50,653 bases of DNA from contig CADCNI010000017.1 in NCBI GenBank assembly GCA_902802795.1, positions 39,242 to 89,894 on the forward strand, in the 5' to 3' direction. The stretch is from an uncultured Ruminococcus sp. (GTDB lineage Bacteria; Bacillota; Clostridia; Oscillospirales; Acutalibacteraceae). Under the pieces are notes generated by a model. That model had not been told where the DNA came from, searched no databases, and saw nothing but the letters and a program-made list of their open reading frames with translations. Position numbers and translations under genes: made by a program. This document shows, one piece after another, positions 24,800-33,400 of the stretch. Numbering within the stretch: the first letter of the stretch is position 1; the number at the start of each line of letters is the position of its first letter.

Positions 24800-24898
24800 A
24801 TGAACGGAATCAATCCGAAGATAGTTTTCGCGGTGGCGTATGCCGTGATTTTCTTTGCCATGGCGGTGGTTCATATGGTAAAAGAGAACAGAGGCTGA
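24800..24898 (+). CDS. 32-residue single-TM microprotein 1
   Basis: The ORF starts with ATG after GTGTGAGGA and encodes a 32-residue peptide that is essentially one TM helix (FAVAYAVIFFAMAVVHMV) with a short charged C-terminus (KENRG). A paralogue of the same length follows 74 bp later, with conserved residues INxK, FAVAYAVIF, AV and H. Duplicated reading frame plus duplicated upstream block argue that it is a real gene despite its size. Function unknown; a small membrane modulator or type I toxin-like peptide are possible but unsupported. Confidence 0.65.
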   Translation: MNGINPKIVFAVAYAVIFFAMAVVHMVKENRG

Positions 24899-24914
24899 CA
24901 CGCTTCCGCACTTT

Positions 24915-24948
24915 TTGTCAGAAAGAATAGAGTCAATGCGTGTATAAT
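24915..24948 (+). promoter_or_regulatory. Upstream region of microprotein 2
   Basis: TTGTCA (24915-24920), 22-bp spacer, TATAAT (24943-24948), duplicated from the region before microprotein 1. Confidence 0.5.
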
Positions 24949-24972
24949 GACAATCGAAAGGATGGAGAAAAA

Positions 24973-25071
24973 ATGGATGAGATCAATTTCAAGGCTATTT
25001 TTGCGGTGGCATACGCGGTGATTTTCTACGGAGCGGCGGTGATGCATCTGCTGAACAAACGGTTCGGCTGA
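24973..25071 (+). CDS. 32-residue single-TM microprotein 2
   Basis: A paralogue of microprotein 1, also 32 residues, beginning MDEINFK and containing FAVAYAVIFYGAAVMHLL with a basic end (NKRFG). GGATGGAGAA lies just before the ATG. The repeated arrangement (conserved block, TATAAT, GAAAGGA, ORF) looks like a tandem duplication of a complete transcription unit. Confidence 0.65.
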   Translation: MDEINFKAIFAVAYAVIFYGAAVMHLLNKRFG

Positions 25072-25411
25072 GACACTTCCGACAGAGAGAAATAGGCCGC
25101 GTCGGGGGACGCGGTGATAGCAGGAACCGGGAGGAGGAGTGACAACAGGCACGGGCGGTCAATGCCGTGGCCGTTTGTGCTTACGGTTCACCAAGGCTTC
25201 ATTGCTGATTGTATTTGCCTGCACTTCAATGCTGCCTGTGATTGCGGGAGGGAAAAGCAGGCCGCCGGACAGCGGCTGAGGGATTTGTATGACACAAAGC
25301 GTAACTGTTCAAAAGGGGATAGGTGAAGGTGTGATGGAGAGAAAATAAAACGACATTGAATGAAAAAATCTGAAAACGGCACTTGAAAATGTCTATAATA
25401 GCAAAAAAGAA
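25072..25411. other. Intergenic region without a convincing gene
   Basis: About 340 bp between the microproteins and the WYL promoter. A GTG-initiated 46-residue frame (25139-25279) with a GGGAGGAGG stretch in front is visible, but the spacing is poor and no family is recognised. A second TATAAT (25394-25399) lies before the promoter assigned below. Confidence 0.4.
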
Positions 25412-25440
25412 TTGCAAACTGCAGCATAGCGTGATATAAT
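25412..25440 (+). promoter_or_regulatory. Promoter of the WYL-ADP-ribosylglycohydrolase operon
   Basis: TTGCAA (25412-25417), 17-bp spacer, TATAAT (25435-25440). The leader (25447-25585) contains a hairpin with arms CTCCGTCTGG and CCGGACGGGGAG (about 25474-25510) followed by a T-rich stretch, possibly an attenuator. Confidence 0.65.
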
Positions 25441-25585
25441 AATAGAAAAAATCAAAGGATGTTTATCTGTTTTCTCCGTCTGGGACGTGTTTTGCTTCCG
25501 GACGGGGAGACTTTTCTGTTTTCATGAAAGTAATCATCTGTAGAAGACTATGATTCTATTATGCGATCCTTGCAGGAGGGTGTCT

Positions 25586-26845
25586 ATGGGAAAAAGCGAA
25601 TTTATAAAGGACTACAAAAAAATTCTCCCGCTGCTCAAAAATATTTTTTACTTTGGCAGCTATTCTCAAAGTGATCTGGCAACGGAAGGCATCTGCGGCA
25701 AGAGCAAATATTATGATGACGTGAAAATGCTGCAATATATTTTCGGAAATTTGCTGGAAGAACAGACTAACCTCGCCGGAGAAAAGGCGCTGCATCTGCG
25801 CACCGATCATTTTGAAAATCCCCACCGCGCCTTCCTCCGCTTCTTTGCGTTCAAAAGCTTTACCTCTACCCGCAAGCTGCTTTTTATCTGCTATATTTTG
25901 CAGCAGTTGGGATATCGCGGCGCACTTTCGCCCGCCGAACTGATTGTGGCAATCGAGCGGGCGGACTTCGGCGGGGCAGACGGGGTGGACAGCGGCAATA
26001 CCATCCGCCGTTTGATGAATAATATGACCGAAAAGGGACTTCTTGTCCGCTGTGATCACGGCAGATATGATATTGCGTATCCGGCATGTGACGATCTGGG
26101 CGGAGAAGGATATCAATGTGATGTGAGACTGCTGCGCCTGATTGATCTGGGAACCAATATCTTTCCGCTGTCGGTCTGCGGCAGCAGTCTCCTGCTGAAA
26201 CTTGACCGCGGTTATCAAAGTCCCTTTATGTTCAAGTTTCGTTACATCGGGCAGGTTTTTAACGATGAAATGATTCGTCAACTGCTAGGGTATATGCAGG
26301 AGCGCCGTCCTGTCTGTGTGGATCACATCAACGGCAGGCTGCATTGTCTGCTTCCCTGGCGCATTATCACGGACAGGCAGACTGGGCGGCAGTATGTTTT
26401 CACGGTGTATGTGGGAACAGAAAGCTGCCCCGACCTGATGCTGCGCCTCGACCGCATCCGGAGTGTCAGTCCGGAGACGGTTTCCTGCGTTGTACCGGAT
26501 GACCAAGAAGTGGCGCGGCGTTATGCCGACGCGCTGCGATACAGCTTCACTGGGACTTCGGTGTCTCTCGGAAAACCGCCGGTTACCGGCACGCTGCTGT
26601 TTGACAACGTCGTCGAGACGGTTGTTCGGCAGCGTTTTCCGGCATGTGTTCCCGAAGACGCCGGCAGCGGACGCAGCCGCGTGCGCATACAGGTCAATTC
26701 TCTGATCGAGCTGAAGCCGTGGCTCCGGATTCATATGGATCACATATGGCTGACGCAAAGTGACGACAATACCGTGCAGGAACTGGAAGAAGAACGGATT
26801 TGGTGGAGGAAGATGTATGGATTGGAAGAAACAAAAGCTGATTGA
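25586..26845 (+). CDS. WYL-domain transcriptional regulator 1
   Basis: A 419-residue protein. The N-terminal part has helical, winged-helix-like segments (SQSDLATEGICGKSKYYDDVKML, and later NTIRRLMNNMTEKGLLVRC). The C-terminal half fits a WYL domain, a ligand-sensing fold: VDHINGRLHCLLPWRIITDRQTGRQYVF, LRLDRIRSV. The ATG at 25586 is preferred because AGGAGGG lies at 25574-25580. Its last 29 bp overlap the start of a second WYL protein, so the pair is probably translated together. WYL proteins commonly regulate defence or stress genes; here the downstream effector is an ADP-ribosylglycohydrolase. Confidence 0.78.
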   Translation: MGKSEFIKDYKKILPLLKNIFYFGSYSQSDLATEGICGKSKYYDDVKMLQYIFGNLLEEQTNLAGEKALHLRTDHFENPHRAFLRFFAFKSFTSTRKLLFICYILQQLGYRGALSPAELIVAIERADFGGADGVDSGNTIRRLMNNMTEKGLLVRCDHGRYDIAYPACDDLGGEGYQCDVRLLRLIDLGTNIFPLSVCGSSLLLKLDRGYQSPFMFKFRYIGQVFNDEMIRQLLGYMQERRPVCVDHINGRLHCLLPWRIITDRQTGRQYVFTVYVGTESCPDLMLRLDRIRSVSPETVSCVVPDDQEVARRYADALRYSFTGTSVSLGKPPVTGTLLFDNVVETVVRQRFPACVPEDAGSGRSRVRIQVNSLIELKPWLRIHMDHIWLTQSDDNTVQELEEERIWWRKMYGLEETKAD

Positions 26846-27806
26846 CGAATTCAATAACGATTTTCTGCTGGCGGTGGTTGATTCCTTCAACCGTCTGTCC
26901 GGCGATGAAGAAATCGGGCTGAATGCTTTCCGTCGGGTGCTGGAACAAAATATGGGAAACGCCGTAGGCTATCTGTTTAATAACATTGACGGACTGATAC
27001 GGCAATGTACTCCCATCGTGGATACGAGCGACCCGAACCACTGGAAGCTCCGTGTTCCCTCAAAGATTCCTCTCGGGCTGTCGAACATCGAACGGATGTA
27101 TATCAAGGCGCTGCTGCAAAGTAAGTACAGCGTCCTATTTTTTGATTCAGAAGAAAGGGTGGCTCTGCTGGATCTCTTTGCCGATGTACCGGATCTTGGT
27201 CTGGAAACGCTTTGCGTTACCGTGCCGGCAGGGTCCGCCGATCAGCCGATATCAGACGAGGAAATCCGGAATATCCGCCTGCTGCTTACGGCCATTGACG
27301 GGCAGCGCGAAATCCGATACAGCAATCGTGCGCGTAACGGCAGAGTGTATGAAAACTGCCGCGGATTTCCCGTTAAGATCGAATACACCGTCATTGATGA
27401 CCACTTCCGTCTTTCTCTGTGGTCTGTCGATGAGGAACGTCCCGTCAAAGTTAATATAGACACGATGTATGATCTCACTCTTACGGAAACGAGGTGGAAG
27501 CATGAGCTGACACCGCTCAAAATGATGGAAAAAAGGCTGATGTCCGAACCCATTGTCATGGAGATGACCGATAACCGCAAAACCGCTGAACGCGCCAACC
27601 TTGCTTTTTCCATGTATAACACGGTTACAGAAAGGGTGGACGGCGGCCTCTGGCGGGTTCGGTTGTATTGCTACAGCGTTGACGTCGAAAATGTTGTCAA
27701 CAGTATTTTATCTTTCGGCCCCAATATCCGGGTGGTGTCTCCGCCCGCCGTTGTGGAAAAAATCAAAGAACGCCTGAAGCATTCATTTCCTGTGATTACA
27801 GAGTAA
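26817..27806 (+). CDS. WYL-domain transcriptional regulator 2
   Basis: A 329-residue protein starting MDWKKQKLIDEF. GGAGGA at 26805-26810 supports the ATG at 26817, inside the end of the previous gene. The middle and C-terminal parts show WYL features: YIKALLQSKYSVLFFD, QREIRYSNRARNGRVYENCRGFPVKIEYTVIDDHFRLSLW and a C-terminal extension ILSFGPNIRVVSPPAVVEKIKERL, typical of the WCX segment after WYL. It overlaps regulator 1 by 29 bp and ends 43 bp before the hydrolase gene. Two adjacent WYL proteins may form a heteromeric regulator. Confidence 0.78.
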   Translation: MDWKKQKLIDEFNNDFLLAVVDSFNRLSGDEEIGLNAFRRVLEQNMGNAVGYLFNNIDGLIRQCTPIVDTSDPNHWKLRVPSKIPLGLSNIERMYIKALLQSKYSVLFFDSEERVALLDLFADVPDLGLETLCVTVPAGSADQPISDEEIRNIRLLLTAIDGQREIRYSNRARNGRVYENCRGFPVKIEYTVIDDHFRLSLWSVDEERPVKVNIDTMYDLTLTETRWKHELTPLKMMEKRLMSEPIVMEMTDNRKTAERANLAFSMYNTVTERVDGGLWRVRLYCYSVDVENVVNSILSFGPNIRVVSPPAVVEKIKERLKHSFPVITE

Positions 27807-27849
27807 CGGATTTGTTACAAAATACCATGAAACGAAAGGAAGATGTATC

Positions 27850-28719
27850 ATGAAAACGTCCCATTTTCTGCCGGATAAAATGTTCGGCGCGGTTGTGGGG
27901 GATACTGTGGGTTCGGTGTATGAATGGCACAACATCAAATACAAGATAGACGAGGAAAGCATGGCAGTCGGGAGGGCGCGCTTTACCGACGATTCAGTGA
28001 TGACCTGCGCGGTGGCCGACGGCATTCTGCGGGCACTGCGGCAGTTGTCGGACGAATGGCTGGCAGCCGGAGAAGAATCCCGCGCAGTCATCAAAAGCGA
28101 GATCGTGCGTTCCCTGAAAACCTACGGCAGACGGTTCCCGCGCGCAGGCTACGGCGGCTCGTTTCGCCGCTGGCTTGCATCGGAGAGCAGCGAACCCTAC
28201 AATAGCTGGGGCAACGGCTCCGCCATGCGGGTGTCTTTCGCGGGATGGGCGGCGCGTTCGCTGGAGGAAGCGGAGGTGCTGGCGGAACTGTCGGCAGCAG
28301 TGACACACAATCATCCGGAAGGCGTCAAGGGTGCGAAGGCCGTGGCGGGGAGTATCTATTTACTGCGCAGCGGCGGCACCAAGGAGGACGTGCGGCAATA
28401 CGCCGGTCGGTATTACGACCTCGGATTCACCCTTGACGAAATCAGAGCAGCCTATACGTTTGATGTTTCCTGTCAAGGCTCAGTGCCGCAGGCGATCGTG
28501 GCGTTTCTTACGGGAAAGAGCTTTGCCGATGCGGTGGCGGAGGCGATCTCCATAGGCGGCGACAGCGACACCATTGCCGCCATTGCGGGCAGCATGGCGG
28601 AGGTCGTTTACCCTATTCCGACCGCGCTGAAACAGCGTGTAGCGGAAAGACTGGATGATTTCCTGCTGCAAACGCTGACAGATGCAGCGGAATTTGCGGA
28701 GGAAAGAAAAGCAAAATAA
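27850..28719 (+). CDS. ADP-ribosylglycohydrolase family protein
   Basis: A 289-residue enzyme of the DraG/ARH family, which removes ADP-ribose from proteins or other targets using two metal ions. Key motifs are visible: GAVVGDTVGSVYEW at the start, FTDDSVMT for metal binding, NSWGNGSAMRVS, AVTHNHPEGVKGA and the C-terminal GGDSDTIAAIAGSMAE with the other metal ligands. GAAAGGAAG precedes the ATG. It is the last gene of the WYL operon. DraG acts on nitrogenase reductase in diazotrophs, and the next locus here is for ammonium assimilation, but no nitrogenase is seen in the window, so the target is unknown. Confidence 0.9.
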   Translation: MKTSHFLPDKMFGAVVGDTVGSVYEWHNIKYKIDEESMAVGRARFTDDSVMTCAVADGILRALRQLSDEWLAAGEESRAVIKSEIVRSLKTYGRRFPRAGYGGSFRRWLASESSEPYNSWGNGSAMRVSFAGWAARSLEEAEVLAELSAAVTHNHPEGVKGAKAVAGSIYLLRSGGTKEDVRQYAGRYYDLGFTLDEIRAAYTFDVSCQGSVPQAIVAFLTGKSFADAVAEAISIGGDSDTIAAIAGSMAEVVYPIPTALKQRVAERLDDFLLQTLTDAAEFAEERKAK

Positions 28720-28889
28720 AGCAAAATAAAGAAAAATAAAGCAAAAATCCCACTTTGCATACAGCACCTAAAAATATTGCTATTTAGGGCTTTTATAGAA
28801 ATGAAAAGGCACTGTTCAGGAATTTGGATTCCCAAATCTCATGTTTTTGTATTCAAGAATAACGCAAAATAGGCATTTGATCGATATAA

Positions 28890-28957
28890 AAAATCCCCCT
28901 TACCGTTGGCTTGGAATGTAACTAGCACATTTCAGCGCCTCAGATAAGGGGGATTTT
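28890..28957 (-). terminator. Terminator of gltBD
   Basis: A perfect 13-bp stem (AAAATCCCCCTTA / TAAGGGGGATTTT) around a 42-nt internal region, followed on the minus strand by a T run. The remaining gap 28720-28889 is AT-rich, with short CAAAATAAAG repeats after the hydrolase stop and no gene. Confidence 0.8.
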
Positions 28958-28974
28958 GATGTGATGCAAAAAAA

Positions 28975-30459
28975 CTATAAATTGCTGTAGCCCATCAGAC
29001 TTTCGTCCACCTCGCGGGCGCAGTCGCGTCCGTCGCGGATGGCGCGAACGACCAGCGACTGACCGCTGTGCATATCGCCTGCCGTGAAGATGTTTTCCAC
29101 GCTGGTGCGGTGGCTGCCGTCAATGCCCGCCACATTGGTGCGCGCGTCGGTCGCCACGCCAAAGGCGCTTGTGACCTCGCTTTCGCTACCGAGGAAGCCT
29201 GCCGCGATCAGCACCAGTTCCACCTCCACGGTGGATTCGGAATGCTCGATTGGCTGCATCGACATTCTGCCAGTGGCTTCGTCACGGACAGCCTGTAATT
29301 TTACCAGAACCGCGCCTTTGACATTGCCATCTTCGTCCTTGAGGAATTCCTTGACGGTGGTCTGATAGACGCGAGGATCGCTGCCGTACACCGCAATGGC
29401 TTCTTCCTGTCCGTAGTCGGTCTTGCAGACACGCGGCCACTGCGGCCAGGGGTTGTTTCCCGCGCGGGTGTCGGGAAGCTTGGGCATCATTTCGAGCTGG
29501 AGAACGCTCCTCGCGCCGTGTCGCACACAGGTGCCGACGCAGTCGTTGCCGGTGTCGCCGCCACCGATGACCATGACATTTTTATCCTTGGCGGAGATGT
29601 AGGAGCCTTCGGCGAGGCCGCTGTCGAGCAGCGCCCTGGTGGTGGATGTCAGGAAATCCACCGCGAAATAAATGCCCTTTGCGTCGCGCCCCTCCGCCTG
29701 AATATCGCGGGGACGGGATGCGCCGCAGGCGAGGATGACCGCGTCATAGCCGTCCGTAATGGCTTCGGCGGAGATGTCCTTTCCGACGTTCACATTGGTG
29801 CGGAACTCCACGCCCTCTTCTTTCATGACAGCGACGCGGCGCTCGATGACGGATTTCTCCAGCTTCATGTTGGGGATGCCGTACATCAGCAGTCCGCCGA
29901 CGCGGTCGCTGCGTTCATACACGGTGACCGCGTGTCCGCGGCGGTTGAGCTGGTCGGCGGCAGCCAGTCCCGCAGGGCCGGAGCCGATGACCGCCACCCG
30001 CTTGCCGGTGCGCACCTTGGGGGGCTGCGCTTTGGCATATCCTTCGGCATAGGCGCGCTCGACAATGGCATATTCGTTGTTTCTCACCGTGACGGGGTCG
30101 CCCTCCGCGCCGCAGGTACACGCCTTTTCGCACAGCGCGGGGCAGACGCGGGAGGTGAATTCGGGGAAGTTGTTGGTGAGCCGCAGGCGGTCATAGGCCT
30201 GCTTCCATGCGCCGCGGTAGAGCAGATCGTTCCATTCGGGAATGAGGTTGCCCAGCGGACAGCCCGACAGCATGCCGCCGAGCATCATGCCCGACTGACA
30301 GAACGGCACGCCGCACGCCATGCACCGCGCCGCCTGCTGCTTCTGCGCCGCCTCATCGAGCGGCTTGTGAAATTCGTTGTAGTTCTGAATGCGCTGGCTG
30401 ACGGAGAAGGCAGGCGCTTCCTTCCGTTGATATTCCAGAAATCCGGTTGGTTTTCCCAT
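28975..30459 (-). CDS. gltD: Glutamate synthase (NADPH) small subunit
   Basis: The beta subunit of GOGAT feeds electrons from NAD(P)H to the large subunit. The 494-residue protein has N-terminal iron-sulfur Cys motifs (CMACGVPFC, CPLGNLIPEW, CPALCEKACTCG), an FAD Rossmann motif GSGPAGLAAADQLNRRGH and a second nucleotide-binding motif VIGGGDTGNDCVG, ending with the FAD loop FTAGDMHSGQSLVVRAI. The ATG at 30459 gives the usual MGKPTGFLEY start; another ATG lies three bases upstream. The gene starts 12 bp after gltB and is part of the same operon. Confidence 0.96.
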   Translation of the reverse strand: MGKPTGFLEYQRKEAPAFSVSQRIQNYNEFHKPLDEAAQKQQAARCMACGVPFCQSGMMLGGMLSGCPLGNLIPEWNDLLYRGAWKQAYDRLRLTNNFPEFTSRVCPALCEKACTCGAEGDPVTVRNNEYAIVERAYAEGYAKAQPPKVRTGKRVAVIGSGPAGLAAADQLNRRGHAVTVYERSDRVGGLLMYGIPNMKLEKSVIERRVAVMKEEGVEFRTNVNVGKDISAEAITDGYDAVILACGASRPRDIQAEGRDAKGIYFAVDFLTSTTRALLDSGLAEGSYISAKDKNVMVIGGGDTGNDCVGTCVRHGARSVLQLEMMPKLPDTRAGNNPWPQWPRVCKTDYGQEEAIAVYGSDPRVYQTTVKEFLKDEDGNVKGAVLVKLQAVRDEATGRMSMQPIEHSESTVEVELVLIAAGFLGSESEVTSAFGVATDARTNVAGIDGSHRTSVENIFTAGDMHSGQSLVVRAIRDGRDCAREVDESLMGYSNL

Positions 30460-30471
30460 CATGCTCCTCCT

Positions 30472-33400
30472 TTATTGCTCGTTGGTCAGGTTGTAAAACG
30501 CTTCGATCTTCGCTTCGTCGGGGGAGAGACCTTTGCCTTCCAGCCGCGCGATGTCCTCGATGATGCGCTTGTAATCGTGGGGAATGATTTTCTTGAAGTT
30601 GGGCAGGTAGTCGGAGAAGTGATCGAGAATCATCTGTCCCTTGGGCGAACGGGTCGCGGCGGTGTGTTCCTCGATGAGGGAACGCAGCGTGCGGACATCC
30701 ACGTCCTCCGTGACCTCCGAAACCTCCACCAGCTCCTTGTTGAGCTTCATGTAGAGATCCCTGTCCTCGTCAAGCACATAGGCGACGCCGCCCGACATAC
30801 CTGCCGCGAAGTTTTTGCCTGTCTGGCCGAGGATGACCGCGCAGCCGCCTGTCATGTATTCGCAGCCGTGGTCGCCCACGCCTTCGACAACGGCGGTCGC
30901 ACCGGAATTGCGCACGCAGAAGCGTTCGCCCGCCACGCCGTTGATGAAAGCCTTGCCGCTTGTCGCGCCGTAAAGCGCCACGTTGCCGATGATGATGTTG
31001 TCCTCCGGCTTGAATTTGGATTCCTGCGGGGGGGAGACCACCAGCTTGCCGCCCGAAAGTCCCTTGCCGAAGTAGTCGTTGCTGTCACCGACCAGTTCGA
31101 GGGTGAGTCCCTTGGGGATGAACGCGCCGAAGCTCTGTCCGCCCGCGCCGCGGCAAATCACCTTGAAGGTGTCGTCGGACAGGGTGTCGCCAAAGCGGCG
31201 GGTGATCTCCGAGCCGAAAGCGGTGCCGAGCGAACGGTCGGTATTTTTGACCTCTATTTCAATGGTCTTGGCCTTGCCCTTGGAAAAGGCGCTCTTGAAG
31301 CCGTCGCGGAGGGCAGTAGCGTCGAGTGTCTTTTCCAGTTCAAAGTCGTACAGGTTCTTGTTGTTGTAGGAAATATGCTCCGTCGCGGTTTCACGGTCGA
31401 GAATCGCGCTCAGATCGACGCTGTTTTCTCTCTCGGAAAGTCCTTCCTTGCGGCGCAGCAGGTCGGTTCTGCCCACCAGTTCATCTACCGTGCGCACACC
31501 GAGTTTAGCCATGAGTTCGCGCAGTTCCTCCGCCACGAACAGTATGAAGTTGACCACATACTCCGGCTTGCCCTTGAAGCGTTTGCGCAGTTCGGGGTTC
31601 TGCGTCGCCACGCCGAAGGGGCAGGTGTCGAGGTTGCACACCCGCATCATGGCGCAGCCGAGCGTCACCAGCGGCGCGGTGGCAAAGCCGAATTCTTCCG
31701 CGCCGAGGATGGCGGCAATGGCCACGTCGCGTCCTGTCATCAGCTTGCCGTCGGTTTCGATGACCACCTTGTTGCGCAGACCGTTCATGAGCAGTGTGCG
31801 GTGCGCTTCGGCCAGACCCAGCTCCCACGGCAGACCCGCGTTGTGGATGGAACTGCCGGGCGCGGCGCCTGTGCCGCCGTCATAGCCGGAGATCAGAATG
31901 ACCCCCGCGCCCGCCTTGGCGACGCCTGCCGCGACGGTACCCACGCCGCATTCCGACACGAGTTTGACCGAAATGCGCGCGTTTTGGTTGGCGTTTTTCA
32001 GATCGTAGATGAGCTGCGCCAGATCTTCGATGGAGTAAATGTCATGGTGGGGGGGAGGGGAAATCAGCGACACGCCGGGGGTGGAGTGTCGTGTCTTGGC
32101 GACCCACGGATAGACCTTTCGTCCCGGCAGATGACCGCCCTCGCCCGGTTTTGCGCCCTGCGCCATTTTGATCTGGATTTCGTCGGCGGAAGTCAGGTAT
32201 TTCGAGGTCACGCCGAAGCGTCCCGAAGCCACCTGCTTGATGGCGGAGCAGCGGTTTTCCGCGCTGCCCTTGGTGAGCAGGCGTTCGTCGCTCTCGCCGC
32301 CTTCGCCGGAGTTGGATTTGCCGTGCAATTGGTTCATGGCTAGCGCCAGTGTTTCATGGGCTTCCTGTGAAATGGAGCCGTAGGACATCGCGCCTGTCTT
32401 GAAGCGCTTTACGATGGAGGCGGCGCTTTCCACTTCGTCGAGGGACAGGGGCTGCGCCGCGTAGTTGAAATCGGTCAGCCCGCGCAGATTCATCGCGCCG
32501 GATTCCTCCGTAATCATGCGGGAGTATTCCTTGAAAAGCGCGTAGTCGCCCGCTCGCGTCGCCATTTGCAGGGCGTGGATGGTGCGGGGATTGTAGAGAT
32601 GCTCCTCCTTGCCGCTGCGGAATTGGTGCGCGCCGCGGGAACGCAGCTCGGTGTCGGTGCCGAGTCCCAGCGGATCGAACGCCGCCGTGTGGAGGCTGTC
32701 TACCGTTTCCTCAATGTCTTTGAGGGAAATGCCGCCCACGCGGCTGACGGTTCCCGTGAAGTATTCGTCGATGACCTCCTTCCCGAGTCCCACCGCCTCA
32801 AAGATCTGGGAGCCGTGGTAGGACTGGATGGTGGAGATGCCCATTTTGGAGGCGATTTTGACGATGCCGTGCAGAATGGCGTTGTTGTAATCGTCCACGG
32901 CGGCGTAGTAATCCTTGTCGAGCAGATCGTCGTGAATCAGCTCATGAATGGTTTCCTGCGCCAGATAGGGATTGATGGCGCTGGCGCCGTAACCCAGCAG
33001 GGTGGCAAAATCATGCACCTCGCGGGGTTCGCCGCTTTCCAGCACCACCGCGAGAGAGGTCCTTCTCTTGGTGACGACCAGATGATGGTGCAGCGCCGAG
33101 ACTGCCAGCAGCGACGGAATGGCGAGATGGTTTTCATCCACGCCTCTGTCGGAGAGAATGAGGATGTTCGCGCCCTCGTTGTAGGCTTTGTCCGCTTCGA
33201 TAAACAGGCGCTTGATGGCTTTCGCAAGTCGGGTGTTCTTGTAGTAGAGAATCGGGATGACCGCGACCTTGTAGCCGCTGACGTGCATATTTTTCAGCTT
33301 TAAGATATCGGTGGAGGTGAGAATGGGATTGCGGATCTTGATAACATGGCAGTTTTCCGGCTTCTCTTCTAAGATATTGCCGTCCTCGCCGATATACACG

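Noticed and set aside
25139-25279. GTG-start 46-codon frame with a hydrophobic segment
   Set aside because: The purine-rich ribosome binding site is too close to the GTG and no paralogue or family is seen; kept only as a remark in the gap entry.
29518-32343. Long plus-strand frame (941 codons) opposite gltB/gltD
   Set aside because: Antisense shadow of GOGAT subunits; low-complexity His/Ala/Val-rich translation without motifs.
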